A stretch of 64,000 nucleotides of DNA from Phycisphaerae bacterium (GCA_022072445.1 JAJVHV010000016.1:124001-188000); one strand, 5' to 3'; shown: positions 35,377 through 43,040, counted from the first letter of the stretch. Program-made: numbers and translations. The notes: generated by a model from the sequence alone, not told the origin.

Positions 35377-36512
35377 GAGCGAAATCCACGACAAACGACA
35401 CTCGCCCACGCCGCGCAACGCAGCGCGGCGGCGGCCGCGGACCCGCGGCGGCCGGGCGACACACAGACCATGCGATGCGCGGCGGCGGCGGCGACGCCGG
35501 CCTTTCAGGCGATTCGCCGTCCGCCCCGCGCGCCCTGCTGGGCACGCGCCTGGGCGGGTGCGAAGTCGCCGACGCCAGCGGCGAGCCGCGCGGCGAATGG
35601 CTGCTGATTCCGTATGGCCAGGTGCGCGTCGAGCGGCCGCTGAGCGGCGCCGACTTCGTGTTCACGCCGCAGCACGCGCGCTCCATCGTGCAGTGGTTCG
35701 AGCAGCTCGGGCGCAAGCTGGCGATCGACTACGAGCACCAGTCGTTCGATCAGCTCAACACGCGGCCCGACGGATTGCGCCCCGCCGCCGGCTGGATCAG
35801 CCGGCTCGAGGTCCGCGACGACGGGCTGTGGGCCAGCGACGTGGCCTGGACGGCCAAGGCGCGCGAGCTGCTCCGCAGCGGCGAATACCGCTACTTCTCG
35901 CCGGTCATCTACTGGACCGACGAGCAGCAGTCGGACGTTGCCGGCCTCGGGCCGGTCGCGCTGACGAACGATCCGGCCATGTGCGGGGTTGCGGCGCTGG
36001 CCGCCGGACGCGCTGCGCCGGGCCATGCGGACGCGATCGAGCCGGTCGACGAGCAGCCGGACGCGGACCACTTCGCGGCCGGCCTGGCCGCCGCCGAGCA
36101 GCTTCAGAACGATCCGGCGGCGGGCGAGCAGCGCGGCGACGCGCGGACGATCGCGCTGCTGGAGCGCGAGAACGAGCTGTTGCGGCGCAAGCTGCGCTAT
36201 CAGGCGGCCGACGCGTTCATCGAGCGCGGCATGCGCGAGGGGCGGATCGTCGATGCGACCAGCATGGACTGGCGCGACGATTACCTGCGCGATCCCGACG
36301 CCGCCGAAGCCCGCCTGGCGCGGTCTCCGGTGATTCGGCCGCCGGGTCGCGTGATTGCGCTGGACGAGCGCGGGCGGGCGCTGCCGTCGCCGCAGGTGGC
36401 GCGGCGCGCCGGAGGCGCCGGCCCGCTGTCGATCGACCCGCAGGACTACGAGGCGTTCGAGCGCGCCTATGCCGCCGGGCGGGTGCGGCTGTTTTCGGGC
36501 GGCGCGGCGTAG
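35373..36512 (+). CDS. Mu-like phage protease/scaffold (GpI-type)
   Basis: 379 residues. After a 50-residue basic, Gly-rich leader comes EWLLIPYGQVRVERPLSGADF, LAIDYEHQSFDQLNTRPDG, AAGWISRLEVRDDGLWASDVAWTAKARELLRSGEYRYFSPV, the usual core of Mu-like prophage I proteins, which mature the capsid by proteolysis. The second half has a helical scaffold-like region (LLERENELLRRKLRYQAADAF). Its ATG overlaps the portal stop codon. The gene order portal-protease-decoration-major head matches Mu-like head modules. Confidence 0.85.
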   Translation: MRAKSTTNDTRPRRATQRGGGRGPAAAGRHTDHAMRGGGGDAGLSGDSPSAPRALLGTRLGGCEVADASGEPRGEWLLIPYGQVRVERPLSGADFVFTPQHARSIVQWFEQLGRKLAIDYEHQSFDQLNTRPDGLRPAAGWISRLEVRDDGLWASDVAWTAKARELLRSGEYRYFSPVIYWTDEQQSDVAGLGPVALTNDPAMCGVAALAAGRAAPGHADAIEPVDEQPDADHFAAGLAAAEQLQNDPAAGEQRGDARTIALLERENELLRRKLRYQAADAFIERGMREGRIVDATSMDWRDDYLRDPDAAEARLARSPVIRPPGRVIALDERGRALPSPQVARRAGGAGPLSIDPQDYEAFERAYAAGRVRLFSGGAA

Positions 36513-36523
36513 TGGCGGCGCGG

Positions 36524-36603
36524 GTGCGAGAAGGGACTCTCGCACGCACAAAGGGACGCAGGGACGCAGGGACGAAGGGACACAGGGACACGGATTTCAA
36601 CAG
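36524..36603. repeat. Hairpin repeat (family D) followed by GGGAC simple repeats
   Basis: GTGCGAGA and TCTCGCAC form a perfect 8-bp stem around AGGGAC at 36524-36545; two more copies are at 38403 and 38445. From 36546 to 36603 the sequence is repeated A(A/C)AGGGACGCAGGGACGC-type units. It fills the gap between the protease and decoration genes. Confidence 0.75.
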
Positions 36604-36612
36604 GAGACAGAC

Positions 36613-37350
36613 ATGGCACTCACCGCCAATCGTGAAGTTCCGTTTTACACCACGCCCGAGCTGATCGAGCTGGGCGTCGACGACAACATCCGCGTCTACA
36701 AGGGCGCGCTGATCGGACGCAACCGCAGCACCGGCTTCGTCCGCGGGCTGGTCGCCGGCGACGAGTTTGTCGGCGTGGCCTATTCCGAGGCCGACAACAC
36801 CGTCAGCGGGCACAGCGCCGGCGGCCTGAACGTCGTGCTGCATCAGAACATCGACATCGTGCACGCGCTGCCGGGCGTGGCGCAGGGCGACATCGGCAAG
36901 GACGTGTACGCCAGCGACGACAGCACGCTGACGCTCAATCCGAACGGCAACAGCCGGGTGGGGCGCGTCGTGACGGTCGAGGCGACGGACACGGCCCGCG
37001 TGCGCTGCCAGCCGGTGCAGTCGATCAGCGGCACGCTGGAGAACCAGGAGATCATCACGCTGGCCGACGCCAGCGTCGCACTGACGCTCAATCACGTGAA
37101 CCGCATTCTGCTGATCGGCAACAGCGTCGGTCGCACGCTGACGCTGCCGGCGGTGGCGACGGTGCGTGCGGGCGGGTGGATCACCGTCGTGAAGACGTCC
37201 GCCGCCGCCGCCGCCGTCACGCTCGACCCGAACGCGGCCGAGACGATCGACGGAGCGGCGACGCTGGCGACGCTCGATGCGCAGTACGACGTGGCCACGA
37301 TCGTGTGCACGGGCAGCGAGTGGATCGTGCTGAACCGCGACATCGCGTAG
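36613..37350 (+). CDS. Phage capsid decoration-type protein with a C-terminal fibre-like beta domain
   Basis: 245 residues from the ATG beginning MALTANREVPFYTTPEL, with CAGGAGACAG just upstream. Residues 1-130 resemble DUF2190-type capsid cement proteins (VYKGALIGRNRSTGFVRGL, FVGVAYSEADNTVSGHSAGG). Residues 135-245 are a separate beta-rich unit, LLIGNSVGRTLTLPAVATVR, GGWITVVKTS, VTLDPNAAETIDGAATLATL, TIVCTGSEWIVLNRD, a pattern I know from phage fibre and tailspike repeats. Fusion of the two is unusual. It lies between protease and major head genes, which supports a capsid-surface role. Confidence 0.72.
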   Translation: MALTANREVPFYTTPELIELGVDDNIRVYKGALIGRNRSTGFVRGLVAGDEFVGVAYSEADNTVSGHSAGGLNVVLHQNIDIVHALPGVAQGDIGKDVYASDDSTLTLNPNGNSRVGRVVTVEATDTARVRCQPVQSISGTLENQEIITLADASVALTLNHVNRILLIGNSVGRTLTLPAVATVRAGGWITVVKTSAAAAAVTLDPNAAETIDGAATLATLDAQYDVATIVCTGSEWIVLNRDIA

Positions 37351-37357
37351 CAGCAGT

Positions 37358-37396
37358 AACGAGTGGCGAATAGCGAATAACGAATAACGAGTTCGC
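37358..37396. repeat. AT-rich interspersed repeat (family F)
   Basis: AACGAGTGGCGAATAGCGAA then TAACGAATAACGAG sits in the gap between the decoration and major head genes. It matches the AATAACGAATTG / GCGAATAGCGA words at 28674, 41218 and 57084. Confidence 0.65.
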
Positions 37397-37450
37397 GGCC
37401 GGCGAGTTGCGTGCGGCGTCGCGAGGCAAAACAACTGAGGAGAGATACCC

Positions 37451-38377
37451 ATGGCAGTCGTTGTGGATACCGGACTTTCGTCGCGAGCCATCATCGGCCG
37501 CTTCTACCGCAAGCTCGAAGAGTTCGCGCAGAGCGCCTGGTGGACGCGCCTGGCGATGCACTTCGCCAGCAATCAGCCCGCCGAGACGTATCGCTGGCTC
37601 GGCATGGTGCCGCAGGTGCGCGAGTGGGTCGGCGGTCGGCAGGTGCGCCCGCTGCGGGCCAGCGGCGTGACGATCGTGAACAAGGTGTGGGAATCGACCG
37701 TGCGGATCGACGCCGACGAACAGCGGCGCGACAAGACCGGCCAGATCATGGTGCGGATCAACGAGATGGCGCGGCGGGTGGCGACGCATCCGAACAAGCT
37801 GCTGACGACGCTGGTGCTGAACGGGCCGAGCAGCGCGGGCTATGACGGGCAGTTCTACTTCGACACCGATCACAGCGAAGGCGACTCGGGCGCGCAGAGC
37901 AACGCCATCAGCTATGACGCGACGACGCCCACCGCGCCGACCGACGAAGAGATGTTCAACGCGGTGGTGAAGGCCGTGGCGCAGATCATGAGCTTCAAGG
38001 ACGACCAGGGCGAGCCGATGAACGAAGCGGCCCGCGAGTTTCTGGTGATGGTGCCGATGACGTTTCTGGCGCCGACGCTGGTGGCGCTGGCCAGCCGCAA
38101 CATCGACGCGACCGAGAACCCGCTGGCTGACGGCCCGTTCCGCGTCGATTTTGTGGCCAACCCGCGGCTGACGTGGACGGACAAGTTCGCCGTCTTCCGC
38201 ACCGACGGCGACAGCCGGCCGTTCATCTTCCAGGAAGAGCTGCCCGTCGAGGTGCACGCCCTGGCCGAGGGCAGCGAGCTGGAGGCGAATGAGAACCAGC
38301 ACCAGTACGGCGTGAAGGCCATTCACGAGGCGGGCTACGGCTTTTGGCAGGACGCCTGCCTGGTGACGCTGACGTAA
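37451..38377 (+). CDS. Mu-like major head subunit (GpT-type)
   Basis: 308 residues, typical length for Mu-like GpT (HK97-fold) capsid proteins. Visible family features: YRKLEEFAQSAWWTRLAMHF, YRWLGMVPQVREWVGGR, NKVWESTVRIDADEQRRDKTG, YDGQFYFDTDHSEGDSG, and VDFVANPRLTWTDKFAVFR near the end. It would form the capsid shell. ACTGAGGAGAGATACCC gives a strong ribosome site before the ATG, fitting high expression. It is intact, with no repeat insert. Confidence 0.9.
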   Translation: MAVVVDTGLSSRAIIGRFYRKLEEFAQSAWWTRLAMHFASNQPAETYRWLGMVPQVREWVGGRQVRPLRASGVTIVNKVWESTVRIDADEQRRDKTGQIMVRINEMARRVATHPNKLLTTLVLNGPSSAGYDGQFYFDTDHSEGDSGAQSNAISYDATTPTAPTDEEMFNAVVKAVAQIMSFKDDQGEPMNEAAREFLVMVPMTFLAPTLVALASRNIDATENPLADGPFRVDFVANPRLTWTDKFAVFRTDGDSRPFIFQEELPVEVHALAEGSELEANENQHQYGVKAIHEAGYGFWQDACLVTLT

Positions 38378-38388
38378 CAGCCGGGGCG

Positions 38389-38466
38389 GCTGTTCCACAT
38401 GTTGCGAGAAGGGATTCTCGCACGACGGGCTGTTCCAGATGTTGGTGCGAGAAGGGACTCTCGCAC
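38389..38466. repeat. Two family D hairpins in tandem
   Basis: TGCGAGA/TCTCGCA around AGGGAT at 38403-38422 and GTGCGAGA/TCTCGCAC around AGGGAC at 38445-38466. Each is preceded by GGCTGTTCCA(C/G)ATGTTG, making a roughly 41-bp duplicated unit. The rest of the 260-bp gap between the major head and DUF1320 genes holds no gene. Confidence 0.8.
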
Positions 38467-38637
38467 CGGCGGACAAGCGGTGACGTGAACCTGAAGGACG
38501 TGCGTGCCCTCCACACGCTCGGCGGCGCCGGGACGGCCGGACGCGGCCCGTGTTCTGCGGCTCCCGACGGCCGACGATGGCCGCCCGGCCCGCCGGCGTG
38601 AGGTGCGCAGCGCTCCACCGATGACGGGATGTGAACC

Positions 38638-39090
38638 ATGGCGTATGTGACGACGACACAACTCAGCGCGCGGCTCGGCTCGGCGATGTACGCCCGGCTG
38701 ACCGACCGCGTGAACGGCGCGACCGCCGACGCGGCCGTCGCGCAGCAGATTATCGACGAGGCCGCCGCCGAGGCCGACAGCTACCTGGCGGTGCGCTACG
38801 CGACGCCGGTGGATCTGTCCGCGCGGCCGGAGCTGGCGGACATGTTCGAGGCGCGTGTGCTGGACCTGGCGGAGTATGGCGCCTGGAAAGCGTCGCCGTT
38901 CGTCAGCGATCTGCCGCAGCGCGTGCAGCGGATCTACGCGGCCGCGATTTCGTGGTTCACCGCGGTCGCGGCCGGGCAGGTTGATCTGCCGGCGGCGGCG
39001 GCGCCGTCGTCGCGAACGGCGACGGACGACTCGCCGCGCTATGCGGCCGACGAGCGGCGCTTCACGCACGACGAGCTGGACGGACTGTGA
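38638..39090 (+). CDS. DUF1320 phage protein (Mu gp36-like)
   Basis: 150 residues: MAYVTTTQLSARLGSAMYAR, a helical body (QIIDEAAAEADSYLAVRYATP, LADMFEARVLDLAEYGAW) and a disordered C-terminus. This matches the DUF1320 family found directly after the major head gene in Mu-like phages, thought to act at head completion or the head-tail joint. In Mu it is followed by tail genes; here no tail gene follows. Confidence 0.82.
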   Translation: MAYVTTTQLSARLGSAMYARLTDRVNGATADAAVAQQIIDEAAAEADSYLAVRYATPVDLSARPELADMFEARVLDLAEYGAWKASPFVSDLPQRVQRIYAAAISWFTAVAAGQVDLPAAAAPSSRTATDDSPRYAADERRFTHDELDGL

Positions 39091-39149
39091 CGATCGGCGG
39101 GTCTCGCCGGCAGAGCGGCTGACGCCGCGGAACTGGACGAAGGTGAAAC

Positions 39150-39473
39150 ATGGCATTCATGCAGCAGTCCTACACGGGCGCGCAGAGCAACACGATCATT
39201 GTGCCGGCGTCGGCCGGGCGGATCATCCTGGCGACGCGGATCCTGTTCAGTTGCGAGGGGGTGGTGAATTTCCGGCTGGTGTCCGACCCGGACGGGAGTC
39301 CGGTCGACCTGACGCCGCCGATGTTTCTGGCGTCGAACCGGTTCATTGACCTGGCGCTGGGGCACACGTTTGGGCTGGGTTCTGGAGCGGGCAAGGCGCT
39401 GGGGATTACGACGAATCCGTCGAGCGTGCCGACGAATCACAGCATCGCGGTCTGGTATGAGCTGGTGACCTGA
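39150..39473 (+). CDS. Small beta-rich protein of the head cassette
   Basis: 107 residues, MAFMQQSYTGAQSNTIIVPA. It reads as a beta-sandwich: short hydrophobic strands (GRIILATRILFSCEGVVNFRL, FLASNRFIDLALG) separated by Gly/Pro turns, ending NHSIAVWYELVT. No signal peptide. From size, position and fold it is probably a minor capsid or spike-type structural protein, but I do not recognise the family. Its stop overlaps the next ATG (TGATG). Confidence 0.7.
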   Translation: MAFMQQSYTGAQSNTIIVPASAGRIILATRILFSCEGVVNFRLVSDPDGSPVDLTPPMFLASNRFIDLALGHTFGLGSGAGKALGITTNPSSVPTNHSIAVWYELVT

Positions 39474-39751
39474 TGACCGAGGAGATTCTGCGGCAGCTTC
39501 CGTCGCTGGGCGTGTCGGGGCTGCTGTTCGTGATGTGGTGGGGCGAGCGGGCCGAGCGGCATCGCGGGGCGGCGGCGGCGCAGGACGCGCAGCAGTCGGC
39601 CAGCCGGCTGGCACATCTGAACAGCGAGCTGCTGGACGTGATCCGCTCGAACACGGAGGTGCTGACGGCGCTGCGCGAGGAGCTGCGGGCGCACCGCGCG
39701 ACGGAGGTGGATTGGCTGGCGCGGATTTCGCGGCAGATGGAGACTGACTGA
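39473..39751 (+). CDS. Small membrane protein with coiled coil, phage cassette
   Basis: 92 residues. One N-terminal hydrophobic helix (SLGVSGLLFVMWWG) is followed by a long Ala/Glu/Arg-rich coiled coil (AQDAQQSASRLAHLNSELLD, VIRSNTEVLTALREELRAH). The layout resembles phage holin/spanin accessory proteins or tape-like small proteins. It is translationally coupled to the preceding gene. Function not assigned. Confidence 0.65.
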   Translation: MTEEILRQLPSLGVSGLLFVMWWGERAERHRGAAAAQDAQQSASRLAHLNSELLDVIRSNTEVLTALREELRAHRATEVDWLARISRQMETD

Positions 39752-39787
39752 AGCTGCGAACAGGGAACAGGAAACAGGGAACTACAG

Positions 39788-40090
39788 ATGAACTGGGCGG
39801 CGATTGTGAAGCGGATTGATCCGGCGACGGCGCGGGCGTTTGTGAGCGCGGCGCGGGCGGTGATCGACGCGATGTTGATTGAAGGCGAGCGCGTCCGGCA
39901 GGCACAGGCTCCTGCGCGACGAGATTACGGATCGGCGGGACTGCCTGCCGACGCGCCCGCCGGCGGATGGATTTCGGACAGCGAAGTGCGCTCGGCGGCG
40001 CAGAAGATGAGCGAGGCGCTGGCGGCGGAGAAGTGGGTCGAGGGCGTGATGTTCGCGATCAAGGCGCTGAGCGCGCTGGGGGCGGTGTGA
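39788..40090 (+). CDS. Small helical protein of the phage cassette
   Basis: 100 residues, MNWAAIVKRIDPATARAFVS. Two helical parts (ATARAFVSAARAVIDAMLIEG; VRSAAQKMSEALAAEKWVEG then VMFAIKALSALGAV) flank a flexible centre. No motif recognised. The 36-bp gap before it is an ACAGGGAACAGGAAACAGGG simple repeat, whose purine-rich end may serve as its ribosome site. Confidence 0.6.
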   Translation: MNWAAIVKRIDPATARAFVSAARAVIDAMLIEGERVRQAQAPARRDYGSAGLPADAPAGGWISDSEVRSAAQKMSEALAAEKWVEGVMFAIKALSALGAV

Positions 40091-40096
40091 GAACGA

Positions 40097-40274
40097 CAAT
40101 GCAGAATGAAGAATGCAGAATGCAGAATCAGGGGTTCCGGGGTCAGGGGTCAGGGTTCGGGGTTCGGGGTTCAGGGTTCGGGGGTCAGGGGTCAGGGGTC
40201 GGAAGGCGGCGGGCGGGAGGCAAAGTGCTGAACGGCGCATTGGCTGTGCACTCTGCATTCTTCATTCTGCATTG
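40097..40274. repeat. Foldback element with 23-bp perfect terminal inverted repeats (family E)
   Basis: Left arm 40097-40119 (CAATGCAGAATGAAGAATGC then AGA) and right arm 40252-40274 are exact reverse complements. The 132-bp centre is G-rich, with many GGGGTCA/GGGTTC units (40132-40202) that could form quadruplexes. The right arm lies inside the next gene and encodes its hydrophobic signal core. Related copies: 14332 and 41151. Confidence 0.85.
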
Positions 40275-40773
40275 CTGTGGTTGCACCGCGGAGAGTGTGC
40301 GGCTGGCGATCGAGCAGCAACGACGGACGGACGAGGTGCAGCAGGCGGTCGTGATGCGGCAGCATGACGCGCTGTGCGTGCTGATGTATCGCGACGTCGT
40401 GCGGCGAATCGAGGCCGCGGGCGGGCCGCTGAACGCCGAGCAGCGGGCGCAGATCAGCGAGGCGTGGAACGATCGCGATCTGGCGGAGTTCTGGCTGGTG
40501 CAACACGAGCGGGCCAAGGCGCTGCGGATGGTAGGCGTGGACGTGCGGCTGTATGGCGAGCAGTCGGTGCTCGATCTGCTGTTGAAATCGCTGGACGCGA
40601 AAGTGGCGCGCGTCGAGCAGGGTGTGGCGGGGTATGTGGGGCGGCGCGTCGGTGAAACCGCGGCAGGCGAGGAGAGTGAAGCCGCGGGAAACAAAAGCAG
40701 TGAAACCGCGGGAAACAGAAGAAGAGAAACTGCCGGAAACAGAAAAAGTGAAACCGCGGATGAACGCAGATGA
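40225..40773 (+). CDS. Exported protein of the phage cassette with repeat-derived signal peptide and tail
   Basis: 182 residues from a GTG with GGGAGG 4 nt upstream. The N-terminus LAVHSAFFILHCCGCTAES looks like a short lipoprotein-type signal but its core is encoded by the right arm of a dispersed repeat. The middle is helical (VRLAIEQQRRTDEVQQAVVM, ISEAWNDRDLAEFWLVQHER, LLLKSLDAKVARVEQGVAG). The C-terminus is a tandem 8-9-residue repeat (SEAAGNKS, SETAGNRRR, ETAGNRKS, ETADERR). Family unknown. A start inside the preceding repeat is possible. Confidence 0.6.
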   Translation: MLNGALAVHSAFFILHCCGCTAESVRLAIEQQRRTDEVQQAVVMRQHDALCVLMYRDVVRRIEAAGGPLNAEQRAQISEAWNDRDLAEFWLVQHERAKALRMVGVDVRLYGEQSVLDLLLKSLDAKVARVEQGVAGYVGRRVGETAAGEESEAAGNKSSETAGNRRRETAGNRKSETADERR

Positions 40774-40943
40774 ACGCGGATGGGTGAGCGAGCGCGGAGT
40801 CGCGCGGGACTTGGCGGGGCGTAGGCGTTTGCTGCCCATTGACGGCAGCGTCGCCGCGAGTCCGTGGAGTGAGACGTGTTGTGTGCGGGACGTGGAAACT
40901 GAAGTCGGACAAGAGTCGAGACATTCTGCGAAAGGGTGAAGAG

Positions 40944-41168
40944 ATGAATCGCGACGTGATGATGACGGGATGGCGGCGGTGGCTGTGGCCGCTGCGCAGC
41001 CGCAAGGTGCAGGTGGCGCTGGCGACGGTGGTGGCGGCGTGGGCGGCGGAAGCGGGGCTGGGGGTCAGCGAAGAGACGGTGCTCAGCGTGCTGGGTGTGG
41101 GCGTGGCGCTAATTCTGGGGATCGCGCATGAGGACGCGGGAAGGACGAAAGCGCAGAATGCAGAATGA
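40944..41168 (+). CDS. Holin-like small membrane protein
   Basis: 74 residues from the ATG beginning MNRDVMMTGWRRWLW (AAAGGG upstream); the frame is open earlier but without family-like sequence. A basic start, then two hydrophobic segments (VQVALATVVAAWAAEAGLGV and EETVLSVLGVGVALILGIA), and a polar end: the layout of small phage holins. The last codons and stop (KAQNAE) come from a copy of the GCAGAATG repeat. No endolysin gene accompanies it. It is the last gene of the cassette. Confidence 0.65.
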   Translation: MNRDVMMTGWRRWLWPLRSRKVQVALATVVAAWAAEAGLGVSEETVLSVLGVGVALILGIAHEDAGRTKAQNAE

Positions 41169-41322
41169 GGAATGCAGAACGGACGGATGCTCGCCGCGGC
41201 CGACGCTACGGGGAAGAGTGAACAGCGAGTTAAGAATAACGAATTGAAACTGCAACGCCGCCCTATTCGCCGAGCTGTCCAATTCGTTATTCGCTATTCG
41301 ACATTCGCTATTCATCCGCGTG
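41151..41322. repeat. Repeat families E and F at the right end of the phage cassette
   Basis: GCGCAGAATGCAGAATGAGG at 41151 (family E) is followed by a family F foldback at 41218-41322: AATAACGAATTG and CAATTCGTTATT are reverse complements around 40 bp, flanked by AGCGAGTTAAG and GCTATTCGACATTCGCTATT. It fills the gap between the convergent holin-like and tRNA-binding genes and could serve as the cassette's terminator. Confidence 0.7.
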
Positions 41323-41346
41323 GCCGCGGAGGGCCGACACAACGTC

Positions 41347-41691
41347 TTACGACACTCTGCTGCCGGCGGCGATGGGTTTCTCGGGCGAGAGGACGACGAT
41401 CGACGAGCGGTCGGACGTGCTGGCCGCCAGCAGCATGCCCTGGCTTTCGACGCCGCGCATGGCGCGGGGCGCCAAGTTGGCGACGACGATCACCTGGCGG
41501 CCGACGAGCGCCGCGGGCTCATAATACGCGCGGATTCCGGCGCAGATCGTGCGTTGCTCGGTGCCGAGGTCGACGCGCAGCACGAGCAGCTTGTCGGCGT
41601 TCGGATGGGCCTGGGCATCGAGCACGGTCGCGACGCGCAGGTCCACCTTGGCGAAGTCGTCGATCTGGATCACACCCGGCACGTCAGCCAC
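41347..41691 (-). CDS. tRNA-binding-domain protein (MetRS C-terminal/CsaA-like)
   Basis: 114 residues from a GTG. The whole protein is an OB-fold tRNA-binding domain: IQIDDFAKVDLRVATVLDAQ, HPNADKLLVLRVDLG, RTICAGIRAYYEPAALVGRQ, VIVVANLAPRAMRGVESQGM. It corresponds to the free-standing MetG C-terminal (beta) subunit, which raises methionyl-tRNA synthetase affinity for tRNA; no MetRS catalytic gene is nearby. It follows the CsgG-like gene by 30 bp and may share its transcript. Confidence 0.88.
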   Translation of the reverse strand: MADVPGVIQIDDFAKVDLRVATVLDAQAHPNADKLLVLRVDLGTEQRTICAGIRAYYEPAALVGRQVIVVANLAPRAMRGVESQGMLLAASTSDRSSIVVLSPEKPIAAGSRVS

Positions 41692-41721
41692 TGCGCGACT
41701 CCTTGATTCCCGCTGCCCCGG

Positions 41722-42792
41722 TTATTCCTTGGCTTCGGCGAGCGAGAATTCGCGCGTCATGAACGGCGATTCGTCGCGGCCGCTGTAGAGCTTGACCGTG
41801 AAGCGGTCGTTCTCGGGCGTGGCCCGCGCGATCAGTTCCTTGACGGGAACTTCGACCGACACGCCCTTGCGCCCCAGGCTGCTGCTCCAGACGAACTCGT
41901 GCTGCACGAAGTGCTCGCGGCCGTCCTTGGCGCAAACGGCCAGGCGAAACGGATTGCCGTCGCACTCGGGCGGCATGTTCGTGACCGCCACCAGGACGCG
42001 GCTCAGCTCGCGCGGCACCTTGCTCAACTTGTCATACTCGCCGTCGAAGTAGTCGCCGGCGACCACCAGCGTGTCGCTGTCGAGCTTCACGCGGATGCGG
42101 ATGGGGGCGATGGCGGCGTACATCTCGCGCGCCACGGACTCTGCCAGTTTCGCGGCGATCTCCTCCGGAGTCCGCGACGGCGGTCCGCCGCTGCGCGTGC
42201 TGTCGTCCTCGCGCGGGGGGCAGGTGTGCGCGAAGAGCGTCTTGCCGGTGGCCGTGTCGACGACTCGCACGGTGCCGGCGACGCGGGCCGCGTGCCGGTA
42301 CTGGTCGATCACGTCCTCGCCGATGACGATGGCCTGTCCGCGGCGGTCGCGCACCATGCGGCCGTTGCGGTCGCGCTGATAGCGCGGGACGCGCTTCTCC
42401 GAGCGCTGCGCGATCAGTTCGTAGTCGGTCAGTTTTCCGACCACCAGGGCCTGCGCCGATTTGATCTTCCCCGGCGCGATTGCCGTGGAGGAATCGGAGA
42501 CGTCCGAGAGGCTCGACAGGTCCTGCTCTTTCATGATCGCCGCCAAGTCTTCGCGCGACAGCACGGTGAACTCGCCGTTACCCGCCAGCAGGGTCGAGAC
42601 CGATTCGCCCATCAGCTCGGCGTCGCGCTGTCCGCGGCGGTCGGACGAGGTGAACGGCAGTACGGCGATCCGCTCGTAGCTCTTGAAGTCCCATTGCGGA
42701 AAGCGCGTGATCTCCGTCCGCCGGTTCGACCCGCCGCAACCCGTCGCGAGCGTCACCGCCAGCAGCGTGACGCATGCTCCCGTCCGATTCAT
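41722..42792 (-). CDS. CsgG/LpoB-like outer-membrane lipoprotein
   Basis: 356 residues from the ATG beginning MNRTGACVTLLAVTL, giving a signal and lipobox ATGC (Cys19). The domain RIAVLPFTSSDRRGQRDAEL, FTVLSREDLAAIMKEQDLSS and QALVVGKLTDYE matches the CsgG/LpoB/GNA1162-type periplasmic fold, including the family's GxxxLT/E strands. The C-terminal 120 residues are an extra beta-rich domain (DTLVVAGDYFDGEYDKLSKV). Such lipoproteins assemble export pores or activate peptidoglycan synthases. It lies 44 bp after the tiny lipoprotein gene. Confidence 0.8.
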   Translation of the reverse strand: MNRTGACVTLLAVTLATGCGGSNRRTEITRFPQWDFKSYERIAVLPFTSSDRRGQRDAELMGESVSTLLAGNGEFTVLSREDLAAIMKEQDLSSLSDVSDSSTAIAPGKIKSAQALVVGKLTDYELIAQRSEKRVPRYQRDRNGRMVRDRRGQAIVIGEDVIDQYRHAARVAGTVRVVDTATGKTLFAHTCPPREDDSTRSGGPPSRTPEEIAAKLAESVAREMYAAIAPIRIRVKLDSDTLVVAGDYFDGEYDKLSKVPRELSRVLVAVTNMPPECDGNPFRLAVCAKDGREHFVQHEFVWSSSLGRKGVSVEVPVKELIARATPENDRFTVKLYSGRDESPFMTREFSLAEAKE

Positions 42793-42836
42793 GACGTTGC
42801 CGCTCCACACGTTTCGGGGCGCGCCCGGAGAGCGGG

Positions 42837-43040
42837 TCACGCGCCGCCCGCGGCCGTGTCGACCGCGGTGGTGATGAACGCGTTGAGCAGCGTCGAGAGC
42901 CCGCTCGTGATCACGCTTGAGAAAATCGACGTGATCTGCTGATCGCTCAGCGCGCAGCCGCCCAGCAGAAACACCGACGACCCGCCCGCCATCAGCCGGG
43001 TCAACCGCCCGAACCGCCGCCACCAGTCTCGCATGCTCAT
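42837..43040 (-). CDS. Very small lipoprotein
   Basis: 67 residues: basic start (MSMRDWWRRFGRLTRL), hydrophobic core (AGGSSVFLLGGC) with lipobox LGGC, then about 35 mostly helical, Ser/Thr-rich residues (DQQITSIFSSVITSGLSTLL, NAFITTAVDTAAGG). It is between the SH3-type and CsgG-like genes on the same strand. The size and amphipathic tail suggest a membrane or accessory peptide of that envelope system. No named family. Confidence 0.72.
   Translation of the reverse strand: MSMRDWWRRFGRLTRLMAGGSSVFLLGGCALSDQQITSIFSSVITSGLSTLLNAFITTAVDTAAGGA

Noticed and set aside
31434-41168. Complete Mu-like transposable prophage
   Set aside because: No transposase, repressor, tail, fibre-assembly or endolysin gene was found on either strand, and no terminal repeats flank the region.
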